Shown: piece by piece, positions 1-11,430 of the stretch
Position numbering within the stretch: position 1 is the first letter of the stretch
Layout: every line of letters starts with the position of its first letter
Assembly: GCA_030847615.1 (NCBI GenBank)
Contig: JAUMIR010000001.1
Span: 288,946,187 to 289,010,186 of the forward strand
DNA: 64,000 nucleotides
Reading direction: 5' to 3'
Origin: Gambelia wislizenii
Lineage: Eukaryota; Chordata; Lepidosauria; Squamata; Crotaphytidae
Position numbers and translations under genes: made by a program
Notes under the pieces: model-generated
Databases searched by the model: none
What the model was told of the DNA's origin: nothing
The model's input: the letters and a program-made list of their open reading frames with translations, nothing else

Positions 1-1470
1 GCTTTGCGACATGCACCCCAGTTTTCAACCTGGAAATAGTGGAAGGTGTGCATCTTTGCCTCAGGTAGGAAAATGTCTTGGGAGATTCTCTCACAGGCAG
101 AGAGGCTTGTGGAACTAGAGTGTGTAAGCAGCCTGCTGAAATTTTCCACCCTATTGGTGGGCAAAGGAATGGGGACCAAAAGAGCCCTTTGTACTTACGA
201 AATGCAGAGGAGTCTGGTAAAACAGCAGCGACTATTTCCCTAAGAGTGTTTTTCCCTCCTCACAGCCAGCAACAGTAGTAGTAACTTTGCTGAAGGTTGG
301 CCACTGTTTTGTATTCCCCACAATGTGCTGGACATTATGTTGTTCTGGAGCATGGGGGAGGGGGTGGTAGTAGAGAATGATGAAGACTATTCAGAAACAT
401 GTCTGTAAAACGGCATTCTTTTTCCTAGAGCAAAGTGGATAACTCTTCTAAAGTTGGGGCCAGTTTTTCTCCTCATACCCTTCTAGCAGGCCACAGGGAC
501 ATGATGTGGCCAAAATGATACCACTTCTAGTTTGGGCTGAAAAAGCCACAATTTGGGGAGGTTTTTGCTGTTGAGGGATGTTGCAGGGTGATGGGGGGAA
601 TCCTAACTGACCTCCTCCACCATTTTAACTAAGTGTTGGCATGTATGAGCATAGAAATTAATTAATAGGGAAACCATTAACCACCGCTATCCCACCCCTA
701 TAATTTGAGGGCTGAATTTTATTCGATCTGCCACTGCCACACTGCTGATGGTGTTGACAGATTGATACTGATTTGGAGGAAAAGGGGAGGTGAACACAGC
801 CTCCAGTTTCACAAAAATGTCAAGCAGTAGCACTAATCAATTGCAAAGATACTTCCACGGCCACTCAGAAGAGAGCTCTGTCCTCTCCAGCTGCCCCATC
901 ACGATCTATCACTGAAAGATCTGAAACTTAATCATCCATAAGCCTGTACTTTCATATGACCTACTTGCAAAATCTGGGCAGCATCGTAGTGTTGTTTCTT
1001 TCTATTCAGCCATGGTGCATTGTTTTGCCCTCTCTCTGCCTGCTAGGTTTGTAAAGCTTTGCTCCCAATCAAGGGCCTCTCTTCTTCTTTATGGTTCCCA
1101 GGTGCTGCATGAATGATGATGAGGGCAATGAAGAAGCATAACAAAAGCATCAGGGTGGTCCATGCTACCTGTCTGTCATAACGTAAATAATTACATACTT
1201 GCTCCTGCCATCTTGGGGATCTTTGCTAACCTTTGGGAATGGCAGTGCTTTGGTTTCATCCATTTCAGAAATTCTCTGCAGAGAATCCATTTAGAAAACA
1301 ACAACCAACCAACCAGATGCAAATGTTATTTAAACAAAAGGTGTTTTGCTCAGAGAGCTACAAGGGACATTTGCATCTCCGACATCTAAATGTAAAAACA
1401 AAATCCCATGGGAAGAAATGTACATTGGGTTTTTAAAATAGCTTTTTCTCCCCGTTCTGATGTCATATTA
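1..1470. other. No recognised feature
   Basis: About 1.5 kb of ordinary-looking sequence of moderate AT content. Open frames here are short and lack any family motif, and I saw no terminal inverted repeats or tRNA-like boxes. It may be unique sequence or repeats too old to recognise by eye. Confidence 0.5.
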
Positions 1471-1476
1471 ACAATG

Positions 1477-1657
1477 TTTGTTGTTGTTGCTGTATGCCTT
1501 GACTTAGGAGACCCTAATATGACCTTGTCACAGGGTTTTCTGAGGGCTGAGTATGACTTGCCAAGGTCATCCAGTGGGTTTCCATGACCCAGCAGGGATT
1601 TGAACCCTGGTCTCCAGAGTTGTAGTCCAACACTCAAGCTACTATGCCAAACTGGTT
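1477..1657 (-). mobile_element. tRNA-derived SINE with (CAA)n tail
   Basis: Read on the minus strand, this has a tRNA-like head with a pol III B box (GGTTCAAATCC), a body mentioning 'ACTGGATGACCTTGG', and a 3' end of the form AGGGTCTCCTAAGTCAAGG followed by (CAA)n, seen on the plus strand as TTGTTGTTGTTG at about 1,477. It is the same family as the copies at 5,549, 18,164 and 32,370. Such SINEs are non-coding and depend on a LINE for movement. The body is diverged, so the copy is old. Confidence 0.85.
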
Positions 1658-2361
1658 CATTGTTTAGATATGTGGAAAAATAAGTGGGGATGTTGTCCAC
1701 TTTAATCAGATCTGTAGGGCTGCTTGCGCTTATTTTGAAGTCCTAACAGACGTTTTTTCATGAGATATATCACATTCAACTATTGGGCTACATCCAGTGT
1801 CACATAAGCAGCCTTCCACTCATACAACAGGACTTCTCCCTGCTCTTTGCCTTCATGTACCCCACTCACCCAATCCAAATCTGCTCTGCAGGGTCTCCCA
1901 ATCTTCTACAGTAGATCTGAAGTGGCTGGACTGTGATAAGGGGGAGTGGGGAGGAATCTGTTCAGCCCACAATGTCCTTTCTGCTAGTGGAGAGGTATTA
2001 TGGACACAACTAGGGATGGGTGATCATTTTATTTCAGTTCATTTCTAAGTAGAATTTATCAGTAGTTATAAAACTCAAATGTGCAAGAAAGTGAAACTAT
2101 GAGATTTGCCCATCCTGAGGTGCAACTCATAGATATGTGACTCCTTGTGAATAATGTAGACTCATGCTTCTTAAACTGTCCAGTGTGGTGGTGGTGGGCA
2201 GTAGTTGGCTTTGGGGTTTGTTTGGTGTTTTTTTCTCTTTCTTTGAAACTTGCTGCATACTGGCAGTCAGTAGTTCATGAACCAGCACTGGCCCACAGAC
2301 CACCACTGATGACTACTGGTGTCGATCATTTTGAATGGTAGAACCAGTGTATTGTATTAGA

Positions 2362-2675
2362 TTTTCAGATGCTCTACAAATCCCCTGTGGAGGTCAGGAG
2401 GAGGACTGTGTGGTTTCGCTTCCAGCAATCTATTTTGCATACTCCATCCTCCTCCCATCCTTCCTCTGTGCTTCCTCCATACTGGAGGGATGAGAAAGGC
2501 ACTGCTTTTCATTGATGGAAGTTTCCGTCAATGAAAAGCGATGCCTTTCTCGTTCCTCCAGCACTGAGGAAGCATGAATGAAGGACGGGAGGAGAACGGC
2601 GTCATGCGAAATCAATTGATGGAAGCAGGACAGCGCCGTCCTCCTCCTGACCTCTGTGGGTTTTTTTGTTTTAGT

Positions 2676-2706
<31 letters not shown>

Positions 2707-2752
2707 GTTTATTTATTTATTTATTTTTGAGCATCTGAAAAAAGTCCTCAGA
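2362..2752. mobile_element. Fold-back (palindromic) DNA element, 391 bp
   Basis: The two ends are inverted copies: TTTTCAGATGCTC at the left and GAGCATCTGAAAA near the right, then CCCCTGTGGAGGTCAGGAGG against its complement around 2,638-2,658. The centre (about 2,490-2,550) is a tight hairpin whose ~29-nt arms match at about 26 positions. The right interior carries an expanded (GTTTT)n/(TTTA)n tract. It resembles the element at 35,092, which also carries the GAGGTCAGGAGGAGG arm. An 8-bp GTATTAGA occurs on both sides (2,354-2,361 and 2,753-2,760). Non-autonomous; no coding capacity. Confidence 0.75.
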
Positions 2753-2756
2753 GTAT

Positions 2757-2905
2757 TAGACTGGGATGTGAGTGGTTTAGGTTCAAGTCTGCACTGAACC
2801 GTGAAACTCACTGGGTGATTTTAGGTCAGTCGTTCTCTCTCTCATCCTGATCTACCTCACATGGTTGTTGATTTTATCCTTGGGTGAAAAATGGAGCAAA
2901 TAATA
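2757..2905 (+). mobile_element. tRNA-derived SINE, second family (right part)
   Basis: The sequence has a tRNA-like head (TATTAGACTGGGATGTG), a B-box-like AGGTTCAAGTC, then GAAACTCACTGGGTGA and a 3' part CTACCTCACATGGTTGTTG ending in an A-rich tail. The same 3' module occurs at 57,579 and, more diverged, at 24,026. The head appears to continue to the left of the fold-back element at 2,362, so the SINE was probably the insertion target. Confidence 0.65.
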
Positions 2906-3044
2906 AAATGTAACTAATAAATAATAATAAAGAAAATAAATGCCATTAATACACCAAAATTTATATATGGTTAAAAGCTGCTTGTAGGCTAGTGTCTCTG
3001 ATAGTCTTGAAGTGTGTCTTCCTTTTGTGTAAGATGGGTGGGAA

Positions 3045-3350
3045 TCATGCAACCCTCCAGATGTTGTTGGACTGTCTAAGTCTAAGCACCCCCTGTCCAT
3101 CATAACCAATAGTGAGGGATGTTGAGAGCTGAACTCCAGAAACATTGGGTGGGCCTCAGGATTCCTACCCTTCACATAATGGAAGGGAGCTGGGACAGAG
3201 AAGATCAGTAATTTTTTCACTTGGGATGGGCCACATGTATTCAAGAGGTTGTTGGACTGTAACAGCCATCAGCCTTAGCCAGCCTAGCTAATGCTGCGAG
3301 ATCACAACCTGCAGCCCAACAGTACTGGAGAGCCACATGGGCCCCACCTT
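3045..3350. mobile_element. Two diverged palindromic MITEs (TTGTTGGACTG type)
   Basis: Around 3,048-3,170 and 3,245-3,350 the sequence carries the module 'CCAGATGTTGTTGGACTG ... AGGGATGTTGAGAGCTGAACTCCAG', a short non-coding fold-back family that recurs at 12,118, 20,836, 43,305, 51,870 and 63,120. Arms are diverged and ends cannot be fixed. Only the recurrence of the module is directly visible; the superfamily is not established. Confidence 0.45.
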
Positions 3351-3518
3351 GCTTTAGCTGTTGGCTCAATATGTAGGATCAAACATGCCAAGAACAGCCT
3401 TACCACACTTTCTTCTGCATCTCTAAACTTCCCATTCTCTCAGTATTCCAAGCAGCTTAATTTTCCCCCCATAGAATTGAATGGCTTCCTAGCAAGCTAG
3501 CAGACTTGAATCTGACTA

Positions 3519-3857
3519 CAGTTGCCCCTCCACATTCGCGGCTTTAAGATTTGCGGTTTTGACTATTCGCGGTTTTGGGAGCGCCCCCCCCCCGCCATCC
3601 AAAAAACTGTTCCGAGGGGGGTGGGAGTGGGTGGGAGGAAGCAGCGATGAGGATCGGCTATCTCCATCACAGCTCCTGGGGGGTGGGTGGGAGAGGGTGC
3701 GAGGAAGTAGCGACGAGGCTTGGCAAGGCTTGGCAAGCCCTGTCGCTGCTCCTGGAGGGGAGGGAGGGCGGTGGTGTGACCTAGTTTTTATTCGCGGATT
3801 TTTCACATTCACAGGGGTCTCATGGCCCTAACCCTCGTGAATGTGGAGGGACAACTG
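3519..3857. mobile_element. pogo/Tigger-like MITE, GC-rich interior, 339 bp
   Basis: Left end CAGTTGCCCCTCCACATTCG and the right end, read inverted, CAGTTGTCCCTCCACATTCA form terminal inverted repeats flanked by TA on both sides (3,517-3,518 and 3,858-3,859). The CAGTTGNCCCTCC ends and TA target site are those of the pogo/Tigger branch of Tc1/mariner. The interior is GC-rich and contains a two-copy imperfect tandem (about 3,615-3,660 and 3,678-3,724). No transposase: it must have been mobilised in trans. Confidence 0.85.
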
Positions 3858-3859
3858 TA

Positions 3860-4768
3860 CATGGTGTGAAAAGAAATAGCTTAGTGGCACTGGCAGTCTT
3901 TGGCTTGGCAGTCTTTCCTGGGAAGTTGTGTGGGAAGAATGGAACAAGCAGGAGAGTTGCAGCATGCTAGATGTGTTTCCTTTTCCCCTTGGTCAGGTGT
4001 GTGACCCAAAAGTCATAAGGTCACAAGTTCACATGAGAAATTTGACATAACCAAGTGGCAGATGCTGCAAATTATCTCTGTCATTCTTATGGTGGCACTA
4101 GTGTCCTGGTTTATGATTCATATTGATCACTTGTGAGAATTTTGTTGCTTTTTTCAGTAAGCATTAGACAACTGTCTGTGCAACTTACCTTGCTACTTAG
4201 AAACATTGCTTTCTGGATTACAGTTCCCATAGTCCACCACCAGCATGCTAGCACTGCCAGCCATGTTCTGGGGGGATTCTTGGAATTATAGTCCCCAAAG
4301 TATTTTTCCCCTAAGCATTTTGCCTGTTGCTTTGCATATTTCATTGCATTTTCCCCATTCAAAATAGTCTAAAGCAAATAATGTAGCATAGAGCTAGGAT
4401 GATACATCTCCTTTATAGATTCTCAACATGCAAATAGGACCCACAACAAAGTGCTACAGTTTAGAGGGCTTCTGCCTTCACAATATTATTATTATAACCC
4501 TCCCACCACCAGGATCTCCATTTCTTTTCCCCAAGGTCAGACAGAATTCCCCAGCCACTGAGCATGCTTATGCCTCATTGGGCTGCCTTGAGGGTTGGCT
4601 GGTTTTTAATTAAATATTTCTATGTACTTGAGAAAAGTCAGGGTTTCCCTTAGCCATATGTCCCTGATGTGTGGGAGGGGTATGTGTGTGCTCTGTTGAC
4701 TACAGAAGTGCCTGCACTAGAAAACTAACACACTCTGTGTGTACGCGCACATCTGCAGACATAAATAT
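3860..4768. other. No firm feature; possible MITE remnant at 4,200-4,310
   Basis: Mostly unrecognised. Around 4,210-4,300 the phrases GGATTACAGTTCCCATAGTC and TGGAATTATAGTCCCCAAAG form a weak inverted pair typical of the short palindromic MITEs elsewhere in the window. No coding frame with family motifs. Confidence 0.35.
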
Positions 4769-4769
4769 A

Positions 4770-5240
4770 CAGTTGCCCCTCCACATTTGTGGCTTTCACT
4801 TTAGTGGTTCCACCTATTCGCTGTTTGCTCAGCAAACGCCCCCATTTAAATCAGCTACTCTCCCTCGCGCACAAGGGAAGGGAGCCGATTGAAATGGAGC
4901 ACTCCCCAAGAAAAGTGCATGCCCAACTTCCCACTATCCTGGGGCTTGGCTCCATTTGGGGTGGAGAGCCAAGCCCTGGGAGAGCGGGGAGTTTGGGGCA
5001 AAGGCATTTTTCAGCCACCCCCGCCCTTCCCAGAGCAGTGATGGGGCTTTTCAAGCTGAGATGGCTGAGAAGCCTGCCCGCTGCCTGCCCGCCACCCCCC
5101 CGGCCCTTCCCAAAGCGGTGATGGGGATTTTCGAGGGCAGGGGGGGCTGAAAAGCCTGCCCACTGCCTGCCCGCCACCCCCCCCAGCCCTTCCCAAAGCG
5201 GTGATGGGGCTTTTCGAGGGCAGGGGGGGCTGAGAAGCTG
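4770..5240. mobile_element. pogo/Tigger-like element, GC-rich, right end missing
   Basis: Starts TA|CAGTTGCCCCTCCACATTT and continues with CTATTCGCTG-type sub-terminal sequence as in the other pogo elements, then a GC-rich interior. From 5,023 the interior is a ~80-bp tandem repeat (starts near 5,023, 5,103 and 5,186; each has GCCCTTCCCA then GTGATGGGG and CTGCCTGCCCGCCAC). No matching right terminus was found, so the element is truncated or its end was replaced. Confidence 0.7.
5023..5240. repeat. ~80-bp GC-rich tandem repeat, about 2.7 copies
   Basis: Three successive units begin with GCCCTTCCCA (5,023, 5,103, 5,186). Each continues with a hairpin-prone GTGATGGGGNTTTTC, a G-run and CTGCCTGCCCGCCACCCC. 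The long open frames here on both strands are a by-product of the repeat's composition, not genes. Confidence 0.85.
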
Positions 5241-5545
5241 TGAGTAGTCATCCAACATCTGAAGTGCTGCTCTTTCTTGATATAGCAAGAAGTGTTCCTT
5301 CAGGTACTGAAAACCCAGGCCACAGAGGGCTTTAAATGTTATCATAGTACCTTGACTATGGATGGGAAGTACATTCTCAGTCAGTGTGGTTCCTTTCAAA
5401 TCCATGTCATATGGTTTCTGTAAGGTGCTCCTGTCAGCAATCTAGCAATATTGCATTACTTGCAGTCTCTGTGTTATCTTCAAGGTAGTCCTACCTACAC
5501 CACATTGCAGTAGTCTGACCAGGAAATTAGGAGTGCATCAACTAT
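5240..5545 (-). mobile_element. Old interspersed repeat, probably LINE-derived
   Basis: The text from GAAAACCCAGGCCACAGAGG through GGTAGTCCTACCTACACCAC and ATTGCAGTAGTCTGACCAGG matches a module I recognise as widespread in reptile genomes and usually attributed to non-LTR elements. No intact frame remains. Family and strand are inferred rather than shown. Confidence 0.35.
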
Positions 5546-5548
5546 TGA

Positions 5549-5776
5549 GAGCCAGGGCGGTATACTGGTTTGAGCATTGAACTATGATCCTGGAGACCAG
5601 GATTCAAATCCCCACTTGGCCATGGAAATCCTTTGCACAAATCATACTCTCACAGCCTCAGAGGGAGGCAAAGGCAAATCCCCTCTGAACAAATCCTGCC
5701 CAGAAACCCCTGTGATAGGTCAATCTTAGTGTCACCATAAGTCAGAAATGACTTGAAGGTACGCAACAACAACAAA
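5549..5776 (+). mobile_element. tRNA-derived SINE with (CAA)n tail
   Basis: Full-length-looking copy. It has a tRNA-like head (GGTTTGAGCATTGAACTATG), B-box-like GATTCAAATCC, body with GGCAAAGGCAAATCCCCTCT, and 3' end GTCACCATAAGTCAGAAATG ACTTGAAGG followed by ACAACAACAA. The terminal ~40 nt match the end of the BovB fragment at 31,590-32,035. Family members here lie on both strands. Confidence 0.9.
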
Positions 5777-6059
5777 CTACTGAACCCAGATTATCCCAGG
5801 AAGGGCTGTAGCTTGTGGGCCAGTTTAAGCAAGCCCTCAGAAGTGTGAGCCACAGCATCCACTTGGACCTCAAGTAAGAAATGGATCCATGAATTCTCTT
5901 AAGCTACACACCTGTTGCTTCAGAGGAACTGTGATCCCATCTACCGTAAGGATGTAATTCTTTGCTAATTTCATTCTTGAAGGAAGCAATAAGTAATTTC
6001 TACGATATTCCTCTCACTGCAAGAAAATTTCTAAAAACTGCAATTTTTCATGACTATTT

Positions 6060-6340
6060 GCAGGTCAGGACTTATTCGATGCATACCTGACAAATTTTTA
6101 TGCAGAAAACATATTTCATGCAAAAAAATAATATTTCTGCATATAAATAGTATTTAAAATGCTGTTTCTGGTGCAGAAAATGCTGTAGTTAGGGGTGTTT
6201 TCTGCACAAAATTTGTATGTGTGTTAGGTTTTTTCTTCTTTTTCTTTTTTGCATAGAAAGTAGCATTTCTGTGTAGAAATGTGGCTTCTTGCCCCTCCAA
6301 AAAAGCACGTGTGAATTGTGTGCAAAATAAGTCATGCCCT
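6060..6340. repeat. Degenerate TGCAGAAA/TTTCTGCA-rich repeat
   Basis: The words GCAGAAAA, TTTCTGCA, TGCATAGAAA and TGTAGAAATG recur more than ten times in 280 bp on alternating strands. This suggests an old simple or inverted array around a TTTYTGCANAAA core, or remains of a transposon built from it. No coding potential. Confidence 0.5.
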
Positions 6341-8450
6341 GTGAAAATTCTCATCAATCCAGGATTCTCTGCATCAGGGATTTCTGATACTGAATAACCA
6401 TGTTTTTCAACCATTTTGGGAGGAATATTTTTGGACCCTCCCCCCAATCCAAGGTAGGTCACCTACCCAGTTCTCAGATCTGGAAACTACCAATCCCACA
6501 AATTCTGTATTGCTAGTTCTGTATTGCCAGAATTGAATTTCAGTTTCTTGGCCCTCATCAAATTTTAAACAATTTAAAATATCAGCATCCAGTTACAGGT
6601 CCAACATGCTTCAGTAGCTCAGCTGCCTCTAACAACAAGGAAAATTAAAGTTGAGTGTCATCTTCAGACTGATGGCACCCAGATTCCAAACTCCTAATGA
6701 CTTCACTCCAAAGTTTCACATAGGTATTAAACAGCAGGGGCATATAATAACCATTGGGCCAAATGGTCACAGGGTTGAACAGAAGTCTTGCAGTGCCACT
6801 TTCTGGAATCAGCCCTCTAGGTTGGAGCAGAACCATGGTAACATAATGCCTCCTACTCTCATCTGATGGCACCAGTCCAACAGGATACCATGGTCCACAG
6901 AAGCTGCTGAGAGATACAAGAGGACAAACAGAACAGCACTCTCCCTGTCTTTCACCCAGAGCAGGTCACGGTCAAGGAAACCAAGTTGTGTCATTGATCA
7001 AAGCTCATGAATACTCAAATCACACTGTATAACTATTTGACACTTCCCTCCTACATGTGTATCAGACTTCATCCCCTTCAAGGCTATACAGTTCTTTGAA
7101 AAATAGTCATTTTATGGGCTTCCAACACCTTAATTGCCCCCCTGTTGTACAAAGTGCACATTCATTCTTCCCCACAGTGACTTGAGATGCTCACTTTTGT
7201 CCACTGCTCGCATAGGCTATGGCTTATGCAGCCTTTAATTCTCCCTCACCCCAACTGGTACAATTGCCTCCTTACCCTCCAGATTCAGTTTGATATGAAG
7301 GAAGGGTTATGGTGGGGGCAAGGAGTGAGGCTGCATGTGTTTATGGATGCTTGAGAATTTGTGAGGGAATTGTCTGTGTTTCTGTCTGCATTTGGGAGGT
7401 AAAGGAGGAAAATTCCAGGCCCTATCCACTGCCAATTCTAGCCATGGTCACCACTGGCTCGTGACCCACAACATGCTGCCTACTGGCTGCAGCAAAGTTA
7501 CCCATCCCTATTTTACTTAGTTTGAAGAAACACTTTTCGTTCAAACTATTGGAACGTAGAGAACCTGCCCAATTTTTCATAGAATTGTAATTGTGCTGCT
7601 TTATTCTCAGTGCTAATATCTCGTTCAGAGCTCTCTCCTAAACTGGATATTCTAAGGACTAAATAAGGAATTTGGAAGTTGTACTGTTTCTTTTTTCCCT
7701 CCCAGAAATGGTACCACTTGAAATTTTGTTTGTGGTAAAGGATAATTATTTTTAAATTTTACCCTGTTTGTTTTGACAGCAATCGCTGCTTAAGCATGAA
7801 ACTATAATTAGGCATAGCATCCAATAAAAACAACAGGAGAAGCCTGAAGAACATGTTTCCTTTTTAAAGAAGGCACAGATTAGACATGCTGGCTGGTCTC
7901 AAAACTTACGGTACTTCTGGAAGAGCCAAAATTTCAGTTCAGTCTATGAAGACTGGCTCAAGGCTATTGTGAGCCCTTGAGAAGATGATTGTCCTCAGTG
8001 GCTCCTTCTGCACTTGGCTGTTCAGAGCATGCATATACAGACTTCTCAGAGGTCTGTCAGATTCACCCTAGATCAGAGGATGCCAAAGTGTGCCGTGTGG
8101 TCTGCAAAGTGTGGCTCATGGTCCCAACCCTCCCTTTAATTATTCGACTCCAAAATGGGTATATAGTGAAGTACTTTGAATTCTGTGCTAGAGAGAACTA
8201 GTGCCCTTTTCTGAACTACATTTCCCAAGACTCCCTGAGAAAATAGTTTGAGGATTAAACCAAGGTGCCTCAGGAACTGAAGTTGAGGGGATTTGACTAG
8301 AACTGTCTAGAGCTGAGAATTCTAAGTAACTCATTCATATTACAAATGTCAGAGTTCCTTAGGATGGAGTGGTGTCAAGCTAATGTAACTGTCTGATAGT
8401 TACATATTCTGTCCCAGGTGGAAAATTGTAACACTGTTGGGTAAACAGGT
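6341..8450. other. No recognised feature
   Basis: About 2 kb without a recognisable element or a frame carrying family motifs. From about 8,200 to 8,260 there is a weak MITE-like phrase (AACTACATTTCCCAAGACTC). Confidence 0.45.
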
Positions 8451-8454
8451 CATC

Positions 8455-8592
8455 TACAGGTCCTGGGGCTGGACCTTGGAAAAGTTAGATTTTTTTCCCT
8501 GCAAATTCCAGAATTCAATGGCCATGCTGAGCGAGGAGGGATTCTGGGATCTCTAGTCCACAGAGATGTCTTTCAAAACTCTGCTTGGGATC
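8455..8592. mobile_element. Diverged palindromic MITE (CTTGGAAAAGTTA type)
   Basis: CCTTGGAAAAGTTAGATTTT at the left, GGGATTCTGGGATCTCTAGTC in the centre-right. Related copies at 15,528-15,640, 49,740-49,800 and 57,770-57,830 show the same pairing of a 'ggaaaagtta' end with a 'ttctgggatntntagtcc' arm. Non-coding; ends uncertain. Confidence 0.45.
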
Positions 8593-8594
8593 TT

Positions 8595-9515
8595 TGCACG
8601 AACCTGACCTTGCCACTCTCTGGAGACAGGTAGACCAGAGACAGATGTGAACGTGTAACAGGTCCAAAAAGAAAGAGGAACATCTATTTTAAACATTGCT
8701 TCACTATCAAAACTGTTTGCGCTTCCTGCTGATTATTCTTTCACCAGGACTGGTCTGCACATGCACCAGAATAATGTGGTGATACGGTAGAAGAATTCTG
8801 AGACAAAATGACTATCCCGTTTCACTCTGCTAGTATGGAATCACATTGTTCAATACATTCCACTTTTAAAAAAGATGGGCAAGTAGAAAACTAACACTGT
8901 AGAGAGGGGGAGAAAATATTTCCTTCTTGGTGTGCTACTTATTCTGTTTTCAAGGATGTGTGTTATGTGTGTTTGTGTGTACATGTTCTACTTTGCAAAG
9001 GACAGTTCTCTATTTGAAGGACATTTGGAAGATGTTTTAGTGTGCTGTCTTTTGACTTCTTTTATCATAGCTGTGAAGATACTGGTGATTTTTTATTAAT
9101 TATTAAAAAAAAACAAATTAAAACAAAGATATCATCCATCTGCTTTGGCCAAATTTATTAGGTGCAGCTGTTCACAGTACTGAAAGGACCCCATGGCCTG
9201 CCATGTAGCTATAAAAGAAGAGGGCCTATGGGGCGGAGGGAAGAAAGAATGGCAGTTCCATTTAAACACTAGAAACATGGTTCAGGAGGACTCAGTTTTA
9301 CAAGTCAAACTTTTAAATGCTAAGCACTCAAAGCCCACTGCCTAGATGACTGAATATGTTCATTTTGTTTTCTCCCACTCACAAATGCTTTTATTTGAAA
9401 ATCTTTTCATCCTAACTATGAATACATTTGTGAATTTTGGCAACTGTTTATCTGATAAAGTCATTTCCTGTTTACTTCCTGTTTCAAAAAAGGGCTCTCC
9501 TGGGCCTAATTTAGC
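8595..9515. other. No recognised feature
   Basis: Nothing recognisable beyond a short (TG)-rich run at about 8,958-8,990 and an A-run near 9,105. Confidence 0.45.
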
Positions 9516-9516
9516 C

Positions 9517-9577
9517 TTGTTGTTGTTGTTTGCCTTCAAGTCATTTCCAGCTGATGGCCACCCTAAGGCAACCCAAA
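9517..9577 (-). mobile_element. 3' end of a (CAA)n-tailed SINE/BovB, fragment
   Basis: TTGTTGTTGTTTGCCTTCAAG then TCATTTCC and GATGGCCACCCTAAGG is the inverted 3' end shared by the SINE family and BovB. Only the terminal ~60 bp remain, so which of the two it came from cannot be decided. Confidence 0.7.
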
Positions 9578-9579
9578 TG

Positions 9580-11430
9580 GATGACTGCAAGAGGTCAGGT
9601 AGCTTTCAGGACCTTGTGCACCTATGTATACCAGTACTCACTGAAGAGAACTCCAGTAAAGTAAAATAAAAGTTATATTTTATCTTATACAAAAATAACA
9701 TGGAAGCATTCATACATGCACTCATGCTCACAAGAACCACACAACAGGCTAGCAAAGAGTTAAGGCAGAAAGGTTGGATAGAGGAATAGATTCAGGAGAT
9801 AGGGACTATAGTTACCAGTCTTGTAGACAGAGAAGTGAAGGACTCAGACCTAAATCTGAGGGTAACACTGAATTCCTTTCTGGGGGGTGCACCAACAAAG
9901 TGTCCAGGTGTAGTGACAGTGGCACACCTTGCTATTGTTTGGGCACTAGTATTTATACTGCATTTCATGTCCTGAAGGGGTGTTTAGAACAAAGCTTGGA
10001 TGGGTTTCCCAGCATTTAAACAAAGGAAACTGAAACTCTGCTGATTCCTGTTAATGGCTGAGAGATAGGAATTGGTGGGTTTCTGTATTGTATGAAGGGG
10101 AGGGATGATGAGGAACATTTCCTGGGGATAAGGGTTGTTTTGGTCACTTGTTTGTTTGGGATATGCGACTCATTGCCAAGGGCTCCCAAGAGGGGATTAG
10201 CACATACCACCTAATACTTGGGGCTTCGCTTAATCCTATTTTGGGTGTGTCTGCTAGTATTTTTCCACAACACCTTCTTTGGGTCCTCCATCTGACGTCA
10301 CCTTCTGGTTACCCCAGTCTACTAGACCCCATGAAGTGTCTTAATATTGCCAGTTATGATATATTATAGGGAGGGGCTGTAAGGCATGGTAACAGTTCTT
10401 CAGACGGATGCAGACTGGTCTCAGTCTGGTCCACTTGGAGAGCTCAAATGTCTACAGGCTTCTGCTGCTTTCCCACCCTCCCTCCATTAGTTCCTGTGTT
10501 GGCTTAAGTGCTATGGTTCGGTTCGTGGTTATCTCATACATGTCCAATTTTACAGGGGTGGGTGGGCTTTTGTGCACATTGTTTCCTTTTTAGGGGTCTC
10601 CTTAGGGGCTTTGGGATGCAGGCTTCTGGCAGAGGTCAGGCCTACTTCCTTCCCAGGTGAATGGGGAACCAGAGAACAGCTTTTACCGATGTGGGACCCC
10701 ATGTCTGCAATTTAATGGTTCATCCCTAGCAGTCAGGCTTGAGGATATCATGGGTTGTCAGGTGGGTCATGTGATACCTAGATCTATACCAAGCATTTAT
10801 ACTTGGATCTGGTAAAGTTGGGGCCTTTGATCTACCCCAACAAAGTTTGTGTCTGTCCTTACCCTGTGTTAGGCCAGTGCTCACTGCTGGGCCCACAGTG
10901 CTGTTTATGCTGTTTTAGTAGCCAATATCACAGCAGCCTACAGCTGAAATTTCAACTCTCCTCTTCTCTGCAAGGTCAGGTTTTAAGAAGAGAAGAGCAC
11001 AAGAGACAATAGAAAACAGATTCCAATTCTGGCATAACTGTACCTTTGGGATTAGAATCGATCATGGCAAGACCTTGGCTCTTTGAATTACGATGCCTTT
11101 GTTGAATAGAGCAGCAGACTGAAATTTCACTGATCAGTAATGTGACTGGAAATCTATGTTATCTAATCATCTTTCTTTTGCTGATATTGGCAGTTAATCT
11201 CAAACATGACCACAATCTGGTTCTGTGTATTTGTTTCATTCCACTGCAAGAATAAATTCCTGTGAATCTAAATTTGAAAACAGAATAGATTTAACTTGTT
11301 ATGAGGATGTGGGCTTGTTTCTGGGAGGGAGCAGGAATGGGGAGGATTAAATATCTAAGCTTCTTAGCATGGCAGGAGGGGGAAGCAAAATGTTGGCTGA
11401 GACAGCAGAAAAGTATGAAGTATTTTAAAG
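9580..11430. other. Unclassified 1.8 kb, possibly an old retroelement
   Basis: From about 9,620 to 10,900 the sequence is of even composition with no TIRs, SINE boxes or conserved protein motifs that I can see. Its texture, and the A-rich AAAATAAAAG near 9,664, would suit an old LTR-type element on the minus strand, but I could not find TG...CA ends with a target duplication. Confidence 0.3.

Noticed and set aside
4851..5405. Minus-strand frame of 184 codons
   Set aside because: It is generated by the 80-bp GC-rich tandem repeat (repeating GRAGGGGGQAAGR-type peptide) inside a pogo element; no independent evidence for a gene.
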